A stretch of 64,000 bases of DNA from Staphylococcus sp. CAG:324 (GTDB taxonomy: Bacteria; Bacillota_I; Bacilli_A; ML615J-28; CAG-313), in assembly GCA_000433035.1 (NCBI GenBank), contig FR890813.1:77220-141219 (forward strand). The letters are read 5' to 3'. This document shows positions 17,986 to 27,654 of the stretch, in pieces. The notes below the pieces were generated by a model. It had not been told where the DNA came from, did no database searches, and was given only the letters and a program-made list of their open reading frames with translations. Numbering within the stretch: position 1 is the stretch's first letter; each line of letters begins with the position of its first letter. The translations under genes and the position numbers were made by a program.

Positions 17986-18688
17986 ATAAAATACTACTAT
18001 ATTTTTTTAACTCTTGTCTACAATTTTTTTCATTAGGAATATAGGTAGAAAGTTTTAAATGAAATTCTTTAGAGTGATTATGCACGATAAAATGCGTTAA
18101 CTCATGACATATTACATATTCAATTAACATAGGGGGTACTTGAGTTAATGCAACATTTAGCATAATTTTATTTTCATTAAAGTAACAACATCCCCATTTA
18201 GATTTGGATGATTTTATTATCAATTTTGGATATTTTTGTAACTCTATTTCCATCTTTAAAAAACATTGATAAAGCATTTCTTGAAAAATAATTTCTGCTT
18301 GTTCATATCTCCATTCAATAATTTTCATTCTGACTTGTTCCATTTTATTAACAGATACCAACATTAAATTATCAATCAAATCAATTCTATTCGTTTTTGA
18401 AATATTTATCTTTAACTGATATGGATGACCTAAAACATATTGTTGACTATCATTATTATAAGTTATCATTTTTGAAGATGCTGCTACTGCCTTTTTAATA
18501 ACCCACTCTATATTATTTTCAATAAATTCGATTAAACTACTATATTTAGTTCCGATTGGATAACTAATCATTAAAATTCCTAATGAATTGAAATAAAGTC
18601 GAAATCTTTTTGCTTTACTAATTTTTACTTGATAAGCTATTTTATTTTTTTCTAAAATATCTATTTTTAATTCTATTTTCCTCTTCAT
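17984..18688 (-). CDS. YgjP/SprT-like zinc metallopeptidase
   Basis: Zincin of the YgjP-like family (234 aa). The N-terminal beta region is followed by the conserved SSKSKWGCCYFNENKIMLN stretch and the active site CHELTHFIVHNHSKEFH, where HELTH supplies two zinc histidines and the catalytic Glu; the third His is in the HNHSKEFH segment. No signal peptide, so cytoplasmic. It abuts the guanylate kinase gene with only 2 bp between them. The physiological substrate is unknown. Confidence 0.88.
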   Translation of the reverse strand: MKRKIELKIDILEKNKIAYQVKISKAKRFRLYFNSLGILMISYPIGTKYSSLIEFIENNIEWVIKKAVAASSKMITYNNDSQQYVLGHPYQLKINISKTNRIDLIDNLMLVSVNKMEQVRMKIIEWRYEQAEIIFQEMLYQCFLKMEIELQKYPKLIIKSSKSKWGCCYFNENKIMLNVALTQVPPMLIEYVICHELTHFIVHNHSKEFHLKLSTYIPNEKNCRQELKKYSSIL

Positions 18689-18690
18689 AT

Positions 18691-19221
18691 TTATATATAC
18701 TTCTTATAAAATTCATATATTTTTTTCGCATCATCATAAACATTACTATTAGATGTATCAATAATTAAATCAGCTAATTCTCTTACCTCATCATCAAATA
18801 TCTCATCATCATGAATCAGTCGTGTATGAATACATTCCAAATCATCATTTCTTTCCATCATACGAAGTCGTCTAATTGGTTTTGAACATCTAATAAAGAC
18901 AATTTTGATTTGTTCTTTTGCTTTTTGAAGATAAGCTTTTAAACCTTCTTTTTCAACAATTACTACTTTATCACTTGATAACTCATTATTTGCGGTCCCA
19001 TAATAATACCCATTATAAGAAACATATTCTAGAAAAAAATTATTTGTAATCTTTTTCAAAAATTCCTCTTCCTTAATAAAATAGTAATCGATTCCATTCA
19101 CTTCTTGATTTCTAATAGGTCTTGTTGTATAGGTAACCATTTTTTTCATTTTATAAAATTGAATTAAACTATTCACTATTTGTGTTTTTCCTGAAGCACT
19201 TGGACCAATAATTACTAACAT
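18691..19221 (-). CDS. gmk: Guanylate kinase-like protein
   Basis: Guanylate kinase of 176 aa, slightly short. The P-loop is GPSASGKTQI, the GMP-binding part has TYTTRPIRNQEVNGIDYYFI and YGTA, and an Arg-rich lid region follows (FIRCSKPIRRLRMMER). It phosphorylates GMP to GDP if active. In this genome it sits between ispA and the YgjP gene instead of with rpoZ. It is diverged, so it may be a second guanylate-kinase-like protein and not the essential copy. Confidence 0.82.
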   Translation of the reverse strand: MLVIIGPSASGKTQIVNSLIQFYKMKKMVTYTTRPIRNQEVNGIDYYFIKEEEFLKKITNNFFLEYVSYNGYYYGTANNELSSDKVVIVEKEGLKAYLQKAKEQIKIVFIRCSKPIRRLRMMERNDDLECIHTRLIHDDEIFDDEVRELADLIIDTSNSNVYDDAKKIYEFYKKYI

Positions 19222-19236
19222 AGTATACTCCTTGTA

Positions 19237-20076
19237 TTATTTGAATGTTGATTTTAAATATGCAAAAATTTTATTTTTCTCACCAAAAATTATGATACAC
19301 AAGTTTTCAATTTGAGATAATATTTGATCAATTTTTTCTAATGCCTTCTCTTTACCAAATATTTGATGATAATTTGTTTTATGAATCAAATTTATATCAT
19401 CTACTAAATTATCATCATTCAAATCATCTTGAATTTGAAAAGCCATACCATATAAATACCCTAATTCTGCTAATTTAGATAACTTTTCATCATTTAACAA
19501 AGCCAAAAGACCGATTGTTTGAAACGATAATTCAAATAATGCACAAGTTTTATATTTTATCATATCTTCAATTTCAGACCAATCATCAAATCCATTTGTT
19601 TGATTTATCATATCTAAAGTTTGTCCAAAACAGACACCTGAAGTACCCGCTTTTTGAGCAAATAAATGAATAAGAGCAACTTTTTGATGATCACTTATCT
19701 TAAGATTAGAAAGAACTAAAAAGGTATCTGTCAATAAGGCATCCCCTGCTAATAATGCTATACTATGACCATATATTAAATGATTTGCTATTTTATCTCT
19801 TCGCATTGTTGCATTATCCATTTCTGGTAAATCATCATGAATCAAAGTATATGATTGAATCATTTCGATTGCACAAGCAACATCTATATACTGATTACTA
19901 TCCATTTTTAAATCATCTAATCCTAATAAAATAATAACTGATCTAATCAATTTTCCACAATTTAATAAGGTATAATTTATACTATGTTTTAATTGGTGAC
20001 ACCTATCCCAACTAAGACTGATTTCTCTTAATCTTAATGCTATTTTTTTTTGATATACAGAAATTATTTTTTTCAT
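19237..20076 (-). CDS. ispA: Polyprenyl synthetase (IspA-like)
   Basis: Trans-isoprenyl diphosphate synthase of 279 aa that should extend DMAPP/GPP with IPP to farnesyl or geranylgeranyl diphosphate. The first aspartate-rich motif is IHDDLPEMDN followed by RRDK; the second is FQIQDDLNDD. LLNCGKLIRSVIILL is the N-terminal substrate region. It leads a three-gene unit with its own promoter. The usual xseA-xseB neighbours are not present. Chain length cannot be settled by eye. Confidence 0.9.
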   Translation of the reverse strand: MKKIISVYQKKIALRLREISLSWDRCHQLKHSINYTLLNCGKLIRSVIILLGLDDLKMDSNQYIDVACAIEMIQSYTLIHDDLPEMDNATMRRDKIANHLIYGHSIALLAGDALLTDTFLVLSNLKISDHQKVALIHLFAQKAGTSGVCFGQTLDMINQTNGFDDWSEIEDMIKYKTCALFELSFQTIGLLALLNDEKLSKLAELGYLYGMAFQIQDDLNDDNLVDDINLIHKTNYHQIFGKEKALEKIDQILSQIENLCIIIFGEKNKIFAYLKSTFK

Positions 20077-20094
20077 ATTTTACCTCTAATAGGC

Positions 20095-20123
20095 ATTATA
20101 ACATATTTAGCTAATTTTCTCAA
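20095..20123 (-). promoter_or_regulatory. Promoter of the ispA operon
   Basis: Minus strand TTGAGA (20123-20118), 17-nt spacer, TATAAT (20100-20095), about 20 bp before the ispA ATG. Confidence 0.7.
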
Positions 20124-20148
20124 CAAATGTTAATTATAACTTAAGATA

Positions 20149-20185
20149 AAAATGCAAACACACAAAATGTGTCTGCATTTTTTAT
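20149..20185 (-). terminator. Terminator of the GHL10/InlB-repeat protein gene
   Basis: Stem AAAAATGCA..CACA pairing with TGTG..TGCATTTTT, with poly-T on both strands, about 30 bp beyond the stop at 20217. Confidence 0.8.
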
Positions 20186-20216
20186 CCTTTTGTTTTTTAT
20201 ATTCCTATCTTAGATA

Positions 20217-23200
20217 TTAATGATTTCTTTTTTTCAAAAAAATAATTGACGAAATAAAGATTACTATCGCAAAAGATACAATAAAATAGGTACTTTCTTT
20301 ACAAGAACAATTATTAGTATTATCTTTAGAAATAATCTCATAAATTGGATGAATCTCTAAATCACTATTCACCTGATTAAAATTTTTATCCCATCCTTTA
20401 AAAAGATATCCATCAACCTTAGGAGGTTCTGGAGCAATTGCATCTGTTCCTTCTTCAACTTCTTGAACTTTGATTATTTCACCATCTAGATCGTAGAAAA
20501 CAACAACATAATAATTTGAAGCGGGGGATTTTTCTTCATAATAAGCATAAAGATTATAATCCTTAGTGATTATTGTTTCAAAATCAAATAAATCCTTACT
20601 ATCCTGTGATAGACTCCAACCAATAAAATCATATCCTTCTTTAATAGGGCCATCACGATAACTAAGCAAATCTCCATCTTTAACCACAATGTTATATAAT
20701 AGTTGACCTTGTTCATCATAAAACAAAATATCACGCGCAACAGCCCATTTTGCAAAAATAGTTGTATTCTCAGTTAATTTTATTGGAAATTGGCATTTTT
20801 GTGTAAATTGTTCATCATAATACCATCCGTCAAATACAAAACCATCTTTAGTTGGACTAGTTGGCATTTGAATTTCTTCATAATGAAAATATATTCTTGA
20901 ACTTATCGTTGTTCCGCCATTTGTTTCAAAACTTAATTGATATAAATTATCTAATTGATTATATACAGCAGTAATTACAATATTATTTGTAATAGTAGTA
21001 TAATCGCTATCCCAATGTGAAAAGCGATAACTATATTCTATTGTTGGATCCATTTTAGGATTTTCAGGTGGAGTGCTAGAATGTCCATATAAAACATCTT
21101 CTTCTTTTAAAATCTCACCATCAGGATTTTTAAAAGTAACATGATAAGAATTTAGTACGGGTTCAAAAACTGCAATAATATCAAGGTCTTCTACAATATT
21201 GTAATATAGTTGACTCCATCCTTTAAATACAAAAGTATACTTATCTGTCGGTTCTTTCACAACATAAGTAGGCGGGGTTGCACTATTACCATATTTAACC
21301 ATTTCCTCTTTTAAAACACGATTATTCGCATCAAGAAATCTTACATTATATACTTGATTTAAAACATCTTGATTACAAATATTCAATGTTAACTTACAAT
21401 ACAAATCATTATCCAGTTTATATTTACCTTCAATTATAGCTGTTCCTAACTTTTTAATATTTAAATTACCTTCTTCATCAATATCTACTACTTGATTATT
21501 ACTTGTAGACCACAAATAATCATTTAAGTTTTTACTAGGTGCATCATTACCTAAAAGTAAATATGCTTGATTGCCAGTTTCAATATTCACCACTTCACTT
21601 ATTGGTAATGGATTAGATAAATCACTATTTAAAGAAATTTGACACGTAATATTACCAGGAACATACTCTTCTATATGAATTGTTGGTTCACCAAGCGTAT
21701 TAGTATAAGAAAGCGGAACAACATCATAAACAAAATTCCCTTCTTCAGAATCTCTCCAAGAAATAATCTCACTTGTGCCTCCAATAATATCAACGATTTG
21801 ACTATGATCATAATTTATAGCATTTTGATCTTTATAAATAATATAAAACTTCGCACCCTCTAACCGATCAAAACTTATACTATTTCCGTCAATTAAAAAA
21901 TTTTGGACACTTCCTAATTTCACTTCATTAAAACCCTGAACTTTTGGTAATATTGTTTTATTTTTCCAAACATAATTTTTCACATCATTCATTTGTTCTT
22001 TAGCAGAAGCATCTGTATTGTTATATGCTGCAGCAATCTGCTTATAACTATAAATTGAAGTACCCTGAACATTTTCTAAAGCATCGTTGATAACAAGTTG
22101 CTCATAGGCTTCATTGGCATTGTTCAACCACATATAAATTCCCATTCCAGCATACAGATTGACATTTTTCTTACTAACAGCTTGATTCCACCAATTGATT
22201 AATTTTTCATATGGCGCAAGTGAATGATTTTGAGCCCAATAAGTTTGTGGAAGAATATAATTGATCCATTCATTATTCACCCATTTTAAAGTATCACAAT
22301 ACAAATATGATTCATAGTGCATTTGACACCCAATTGTTGCACCAGTAGGATATATTAAATTACCATTACTATCAAAAACATAGTCCTCAATAGGAGTATT
22401 TGCCTCAGTCCGCGAACTAGCATTTTTATACACTCCTGTAGGTGAAATTCCAAGTTGAACAAAACGATTATTTTGTGCATTAAATTCATCTAATTCTAAC
22501 TTTAAATTATAAATAAATGTATCGACTTGTTTTCTTCTAAAATCAGACACTGATAATCCTTCTGTATTATATTTAGCACGTGTTTCTGAATCATCAATAC
22601 CATCTGCATAAAAATAATCATCAAAATGAATGGCATCAACATCATAATTTTCAACAATTTCTAAACAAGTATCAATAATAAATTCCCTCACCTCAGGAAT
22701 TCCTGGATCTAAAATTTGTAGTGGTGAGCCTATTAAAACATTATTTTCATTACTAGCTGGATTGTTAGGATACGCACTATATGCATCTGCTACTTCTTGT
22801 TTACTTCCATATGTTGATCCAATTCGATATGGATTAAGCCAAGCATGAAATTCAATTCCTCTTTTATGTGCTTCAGTAATTACATATTCAAGAGGATCAA
22901 ACACATCAAAATCAACACCAATTAACTGAGAATTAATCTTATTAATTTTTGAGTTATACCAAGCATCATGATTAGCACGAATATGAAAAATCATCGCATT
23001 CATATTATAGTACTCAAGAGTATCTAAGATATTATCAATTTTATCCATATAATTTTGTTGACCCTGATAATTGATATCTCCTGTATAATAACTAATCCAA
23101 GCTGCTCTAAATTCAGTTTCATTTTGGTCAGAAATGTTTTCAGCAATCACTTTATTTTGATGATTTGTTGTCATAAAGTTCATTGCTAAAATACCCAAAC

Positions 23201-23231
23201 ATGATATCATTATAATTATTATTTTCTTCAT
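20217..23231 (-). CDS. Secreted GHL10 family glycoside hydrolase with InlB repeats and C-terminal membrane anchor
   Basis: A 1004-aa surface protein. A signal peptide (1-30) leads to a GHL10/DUF187 TIM-barrel (about 40-400) with FRAAWISYYTGDINY, IFHIRANHDAWY and the acidic IHFDDYFYADG strand. A Big2-like domain (about 560-625) and five InlB-type repeats (about 640-970), each ending in a GW-type motif such as FKGWS or FDGWYYD, follow. The C-terminus is a membrane segment with a basic tail (KKRNH) and no LPXTG. AGGAGGT precedes the ATG. The related YngK family is thought to act on wall or polysaccharide glycans; the substrate here is unknown. Probably displayed on the cell surface. Confidence 0.85.
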   Translation of the reverse strand: MKKIIIIMISCLGILAMNFMTTNHQNKVIAENISDQNETEFRAAWISYYTGDINYQGQQNYMDKIDNILDTLEYYNMNAMIFHIRANHDAWYNSKINKINSQLIGVDFDVFDPLEYVITEAHKRGIEFHAWLNPYRIGSTYGSKQEVADAYSAYPNNPASNENNVLIGSPLQILDPGIPEVREFIIDTCLEIVENYDVDAIHFDDYFYADGIDDSETRAKYNTEGLSVSDFRRKQVDTFIYNLKLELDEFNAQNNRFVQLGISPTGVYKNASSRTEANTPIEDYVFDSNGNLIYPTGATIGCQMHYESYLYCDTLKWVNNEWINYILPQTYWAQNHSLAPYEKLINWWNQAVSKKNVNLYAGMGIYMWLNNANEAYEQLVINDALENVQGTSIYSYKQIAAAYNNTDASAKEQMNDVKNYVWKNKTILPKVQGFNEVKLGSVQNFLIDGNSISFDRLEGAKFYIIYKDQNAINYDHSQIVDIIGGTSEIISWRDSEEGNFVYDVVPLSYTNTLGEPTIHIEEYVPGNITCQISLNSDLSNPLPISEVVNIETGNQAYLLLGNDAPSKNLNDYLWSTSNNQVVDIDEEGNLNIKKLGTAIIEGKYKLDNDLYCKLTLNICNQDVLNQVYNVRFLDANNRVLKEEMVKYGNSATPPTYVVKEPTDKYTFVFKGWSQLYYNIVEDLDIIAVFEPVLNSYHVTFKNPDGEILKEEDVLYGHSSTPPENPKMDPTIEYSYRFSHWDSDYTTITNNIVITAVYNQLDNLYQLSFETNGGTTISSRIYFHYEEIQMPTSPTKDGFVFDGWYYDEQFTQKCQFPIKLTENTTIFAKWAVARDILFYDEQGQLLYNIVVKDGDLLSYRDGPIKEGYDFIGWSLSQDSKDLFDFETIITKDYNLYAYYEEKSPASNYYVVVFYDLDGEIIKVQEVEEGTDAIAPEPPKVDGYLFKGWDKNFNQVNSDLEIHPIYEIISKDNTNNCSCKESTYFIVSFAIVIFISSIIFLKKRNH

Positions 23232-23322
23232 ATTCTCTACCTCCTTATAAAATTATATCATTAAAAAATCAAAAATGCTAGTAAATTGAACAACCTTCTC
23301 AATTAAATTTTTACAAAAAAGA

Positions 23323-23350
23323 AAAATTCAGGAAAAAAATCCTGAATTTT
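23323..23350 (-). terminator. Terminator of the tandem-SIS gene
   Basis: 10-bp perfect stem AAAATTCAGG/CCTGAATTTT with an 8-nt loop, followed on the minus strand by a T-rich run. Confidence 0.8.
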
Positions 23351-23357
23351 CATCTAT

Positions 23358-25190
23358 TTATTTTATATCCGCATGAGGATCAAAACCAAGACGACGTAAT
23401 GTTTCAATGACATATGATTCACGATATTCATCTTCTGGTTTACGATTATAATATGATATAAAGAACTCTTCAACTGCTTGTTCATATGGAATTTTAGCAA
23501 GACTAGCAATAATTCTTGATGAACGGTCAATTAATTTTTTATTAGTTGGTAATACTTGTACCATCCAATTACCATAAACACGACCCATTTTAGCCATTGT
23601 ACCTGTACTTAAGGCATTAAAAGCAACCTTTACAAGCAAATGATACATAATATCCGTACAAGTTCTAGGAAGTTCTACTGGAATTCTAATTTCATCCTTA
23701 GCAATTTTAGTTGTAGGAATTTGGCCAAAACGAATAACTACACCACCACTATATTTAGTAAGTTCTTGATGATACCAATTTACAATTTCTTCAGTTGCAG
23801 AACCATTTACATCAATTAAAACAAGTTGTGAACATTCACGTGAATATCTTGAAGGATCATCTTCATTACCAATTACATATTCTAAAACTTCATTCCCACT
23901 AACCATTGGTGGATTGTTAATAATATCTTGACTCGCATTCATTTTAATATAATCTTCTTTACTCCACTCCAAACCTTTAATTGGGCGACGAAAAACATGT
24001 TGCCATGCTACTTCATTTGGATATAATGGATCCTTAATATATGCCCATGAAACTTCACTTGTATGATCATTAAACTTTCTAAATGGTGGAAGTGTAAAGG
24101 TTGGTTGACGTTCAGTTGTATCCGTCATAATGTCTAATAGATATTGATGTGTTATGTAAGTAACTAATCCTTTTTGGTTATAAGTATTAACTTCAAAATC
24201 AACTGCTTTTGCTAAACCTTTTAAAGCTTTACCACTTGATAATTGTTTATTAAGCGATATAAAGGCCTCAGCATATTCATCTAGACTCAACATTTGACCA
24301 CCTATTACAGATAGTTCTTGTTCAGTTAGATTTTCCTTAAGCCAACGATTGGCAGCTACTTCTAAAGCAGCACCTGCTGCAAGCAGTTCAACAGTAGTTA
24401 CTTGCATACGAGTCGAACCTGAAACAGCCATATTACCTACAAAAAGAGGAATTTTTACAATATATTTTCCATTATCAATACCTTTTTTCTTATTTGCAGC
24501 ATATTCATCTAAACATTCAAATACAGCACGAGCACGATCCAAATGTGTTCTTAAAATTTTTTCTGGATTACAGAATAAATAGTATGTTTTTACACCAAGT
24601 TCATACCCACGCACAGCAGAACCATTAATACTTGCAGAAAGGCCACATTCTGAAAGTGCAACAAGAACATCACCAGGTCCCATCTCAGCCTCATCTACTT
24701 GTTTCGCACCAAATGTCATATAATCTTCAAAATTTTCAACAGAACGCACTAATGCACGATCCCCACCAGTTGTAAAACTACTAACAACTTCAGCCATCTC
24801 TAAAAATTCAAAACGATGAGCAGGAATCTTATCAACTAATCCTTGCCAGAAAGTTCTCCAAGCACCATCCATTTGAATTGCCATTCTTCCTGATGCACCA
24901 ACACTTGAAAAGACAACTTTTTTTCTCTCATCCATACATCTTTTGATATCAGATACAAATGCTTCAAATTCTGGCGTTTTAAATTGTTCACCTGCAACTT
25001 TTGCAATATATTTATCTGCTGATAAAATAGTTTTTACACCTTGCGCTGTGTCTTTTGCAATAGTAGCACTTAAATTTTTTGTAAGGGGATTAGATTGCTC
25101 AGTAGGAATAACCCCTAAATGAAATTGTTTTTCATTTTCTAGAAAGTCTTTCGTCGCTTCCTTATAATTAGTAATTGTCTTGTAAATCAC
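23358..25190 (-). CDS. Tandem-SIS-domain protein, MurQ/GKRP-like
   Basis: A 610-aa protein with two sugar-isomerase (SIS) domains. SIS1 shows IPTEQSNPLTKNL, GASGRMAIQM, TGGDRALVRSVENFED and VSGSTRMQVTTVELLAAG; SIS2 ends with ALSTGTMAKMGRVYGNWMV. These are landmarks of MurNAc-6-phosphate etherase MurQ (about 300 aa, one SIS). The doubled layout and SNPLT/GGDR/SGSTRM order match the eukaryotic glucokinase regulatory protein (about 625 aa). The MurQ stretch DASECP is replaced by DGAWRT, so one catalytic Glu seems lost. GTG start after AAGGAG. Downstream of a PfkB sugar kinase, possibly cotranscribed. Function unknown; a sugar-phosphate sensor is one option. Confidence 0.75.
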   Translation of the reverse strand: MIYKTITNYKEATKDFLENEKQFHLGVIPTEQSNPLTKNLSATIAKDTAQGVKTILSADKYIAKVAGEQFKTPEFEAFVSDIKRCMDERKKVVFSSVGASGRMAIQMDGAWRTFWQGLVDKIPAHRFEFLEMAEVVSSFTTGGDRALVRSVENFEDYMTFGAKQVDEAEMGPGDVLVALSECGLSASINGSAVRGYELGVKTYYLFCNPEKILRTHLDRARAVFECLDEYAANKKKGIDNGKYIVKIPLFVGNMAVSGSTRMQVTTVELLAAGAALEVAANRWLKENLTEQELSVIGGQMLSLDEYAEAFISLNKQLSSGKALKGLAKAVDFEVNTYNQKGLVTYITHQYLLDIMTDTTERQPTFTLPPFRKFNDHTSEVSWAYIKDPLYPNEVAWQHVFRRPIKGLEWSKEDYIKMNASQDIINNPPMVSGNEVLEYVIGNEDDPSRYSRECSQLVLIDVNGSATEEIVNWYHQELTKYSGGVVIRFGQIPTTKIAKDEIRIPVELPRTCTDIMYHLLVKVAFNALSTGTMAKMGRVYGNWMVQVLPTNKKLIDRSSRIIASLAKIPYEQAVEEFFISYYNRKPEDEYRESYVIETLRRLGFDPHADIK

Positions 25191-25250
25191 GATAATTTCT
25201 CCTTCATTTTTCGATTTTAACTTACAATTAAGCGTGATAATTATACCACA

Positions 25251-26177
25251 TTAGTATTTTTGTTTCAAGTTATATAGTTTTAGAAATTTGCAAATTTCGT
25301 CATTATTAGGAATTGAATTGATCACATATGGTTTTGTTACACTTAGTGCTGCTGCCGCCATTGCATAGCGAATTGCCTCATCAATTGAATTTTCTTTTGC
25401 TATCATAGTTGCAAAAGCAGCATTAAAAATATCACCTGCACCTGTTGTATCTAGTGTTTTAACTTTAAAAGCAGGATAATATTTATACTTTTTATCTTTT
25501 ACTAACAAGCATCCCTTATCTCCTAATGTTATAATTAAAATATTCCTTACTTTTTTTGCAAGATATTTTCCCATATCATCAATATTTATATGATAAGGTA
25601 AGCAATATAACTTTTTTGCTTCTTCTAAATTAGGAGTCAAAATATCTACTGACTCTAATATGTTTTGATCATCATAAATTGCAGGAGCAGGATTTAAAAT
25701 AGTTACTATTTTTGCTTCCTTGGCGATAGAAATAGCTTTTTTTAAAATATCAATATTGGTTTCATATTGAAGTAATAAAACATCAGCATCATATATTTCC
25801 TCTTTAAAAATACCCAAATCTTCATCATTTAAATTTTTTGATGCCCCAGGATAAACAACAACTTCATTTTCACCATTTTTTGAAATCAAAATTGTGGCAA
25901 GTGCTGTTTTTTCTTCCAAATCTTTAATAAAAAAAGTTTTAATATCCAAGGATTCCATATACTCTTTACAATATTTTCCATAATAATCATTACCTATCCT
26001 AGATAAATAACTTACATTACAACCCAATTTATTGCAAGCTACTGCTTGATTATAACCCTTACCACCCGGTTCTTCATAATAAGATTTCACATGTGTAGTA
26101 ACAGAAGGAATAGGAAAATCATCAAGATGCATAAATATTGATTGACCACTTAGACCAATAACTGCAATTTTAGCCAT
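25251..26177 (-). CDS. rbsK: PfkB-family sugar kinase, probable ribokinase
   Basis: PfkB carbohydrate kinase of 308 aa. PGGKGYNQAVACNKLG near the N-terminus and LDTTGAGDIFNAAF near the C-terminus are the two family signatures; DTTGAGD holds the anion hole and catalytic Asp. ILNPAPAIYDD and LTPNLEEAKKL are typical of ribokinases. No rbs transporter or rbsD lies nearby, so another pentose or nucleoside could be the substrate. 47 bp separates it from the M18 peptidase gene and 60 bp from the tandem-SIS gene. Confidence 0.88.
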   Translation of the reverse strand: MAKIAVIGLSGQSIFMHLDDFPIPSVTTHVKSYYEEPGGKGYNQAVACNKLGCNVSYLSRIGNDYYGKYCKEYMESLDIKTFFIKDLEEKTALATILISKNGENEVVVYPGASKNLNDEDLGIFKEEIYDADVLLLQYETNIDILKKAISIAKEAKIVTILNPAPAIYDDQNILESVDILTPNLEEAKKLYCLPYHINIDDMGKYLAKKVRNILIITLGDKGCLLVKDKKYKYYPAFKVKTLDTTGAGDIFNAAFATMIAKENSIDEAIRYAMAAAALSVTKPYVINSIPNNDEICKFLKLYNLKQKY

Positions 26178-26224
26178 TTTTTACCTCATATTTAAATAAA
26201 AATACTAAATAATTTTTTCCTATA

Positions 26225-27589
26225 TTATTCTTCTAAAAAAGCCTTATAAGCAAGATATGCTTCATAGACATCTGCTTTAGATACGACTTCCATTGGGGCA
26301 TGCATATTTAAAACAGCAATTCCCGCATCAAGAACATTCATATTATAATTGCCCAAAATATAGGCAATTGTACCTCCCCCACCTTGATCAACCTTTCCAA
26401 GTTCAGCAGTTTGGAAATGAATATTATTTTTATCCATTACATTTCTAACCCAAGCCACATACTCAGGATTAGCATCATTAGAGCCACTTTTACCACGAGA
26501 ACCTGTATACTTATTGAAAACAATTCCACGTCCTAAATAGGCAGCGTTCTTAGGATCATTGACATTGGCAAATAGTGGATCAAATCCAGCACTTACATCA
26601 CTAGAAAGCATTTTAGTATTTGCGAGAGTAGTTCTTAAATCTTTTAGAGTCGTATACCCTTGTAAAGCAAGGATATCTAAAATGGCATTTTCAAAGAAAA
26701 GTGATTGTGCTCCTGTAGCACCAACACTACCAATTTCTTCTTTATCTACTAAAATACAACAACTAGTATATTCAGGATTTTGTACATCTAATACAGCCAT
26801 TAAAGATGTATATGCGCAAACTCTATCATCATGACCATATCCAGCAATCATACTTCTATCTAATCCATAGTCTCTTGCCATACCAGCTGGTACAATCTCA
26901 AGTTCTGCAGACAAAAAATCTTCTTCTTCAATATCATATTTTTCTTTTAGCATCTTCAGAACATTTGCCTTTACAGCATCTTTTTCCGCAGCCTTTAATG
27001 GAATACTACCAAAAGTTATATCTAAGTCTTCACCTTCAATAACTTTAGCAGCTGTTTTTTGTAATTGATCTGCTGCTAAATGAATTAATAAATCGCTAAT
27101 ACCAACGATTGGATCAGTTAAATCATCACCAATGGATACAAATACAGAACTACCATCTTTTTTTATTATAATACCATGAATGGCAAGCGGAATAGTCACC
27201 CATTGATATTTTTTTACTCCACCATAATAGTGAGTGTCTAATAAAGCAAAATCATTTTTTTCATATAATGGATTTTGTTTTACATCAAGTCTTGGTGAAT
27301 CAATGTGAGCTCCAAGAACTCTCATTCCTTCGGTTATTTTTTTTGCTCCTATATGAAATAAAACTATATTTTTATTCATATTAGTAAGGTAAACTTTATC
27401 GCCCTCTTTTAACTCCTTTACTTCTGCTAGATTTTTATAGCCGTAAGATTTTGCAAGTTTTAAGGCTTCCTCAACACACAATCTTTCTGTCTTGCCTAAA
27501 GTTATAAATTTTTTATAACCTTCTGAAAAGTTCATAATTTTATCAAATTTTTCATCATTGGCTTCTTTCCAAATATTTTTTGCATACAT
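26225..27589 (-). CDS. M18 family aminopeptidase
   Basis: Zinc aminopeptidase I family, 454 aa, expected to form a cytoplasmic tetrahedral dodecamer that trims N-terminal residues from peptides. Metal ligands are visible in LGAHIDSPRLDVK (His, Asp), the dinuclear-site VDKEEIGSVGATGAQS (catalytic Glu-Glu) and the C-terminal NMHAPMEVVSKADV (His). AAAAGGAG precedes the ATG. It lies between the YfcE-type phosphoesterase and rbsK, on the same strand and possibly in one transcript. Confidence 0.95.
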   Translation of the reverse strand: MYAKNIWKEANDEKFDKIMNFSEGYKKFITLGKTERLCVEEALKLAKSYGYKNLAEVKELKEGDKVYLTNMNKNIVLFHIGAKKITEGMRVLGAHIDSPRLDVKQNPLYEKNDFALLDTHYYGGVKKYQWVTIPLAIHGIIIKKDGSSVFVSIGDDLTDPIVGISDLLIHLAADQLQKTAAKVIEGEDLDITFGSIPLKAAEKDAVKANVLKMLKEKYDIEEEDFLSAELEIVPAGMARDYGLDRSMIAGYGHDDRVCAYTSLMAVLDVQNPEYTSCCILVDKEEIGSVGATGAQSLFFENAILDILALQGYTTLKDLRTTLANTKMLSSDVSAGFDPLFANVNDPKNAAYLGRGIVFNKYTGSRGKSGSNDANPEYVAWVRNVMDKNNIHFQTAELGKVDQGGGGTIAYILGNYNMNVLDAGIAVLNMHAPMEVVSKADVYEAYLAYKAFLEE

Positions 27590-27654
27590 AAATATATCAC
27601 TCCTTTTCTTATTTTTTACTCAATATGTTTTATTATACCATTTATAAAATCACA

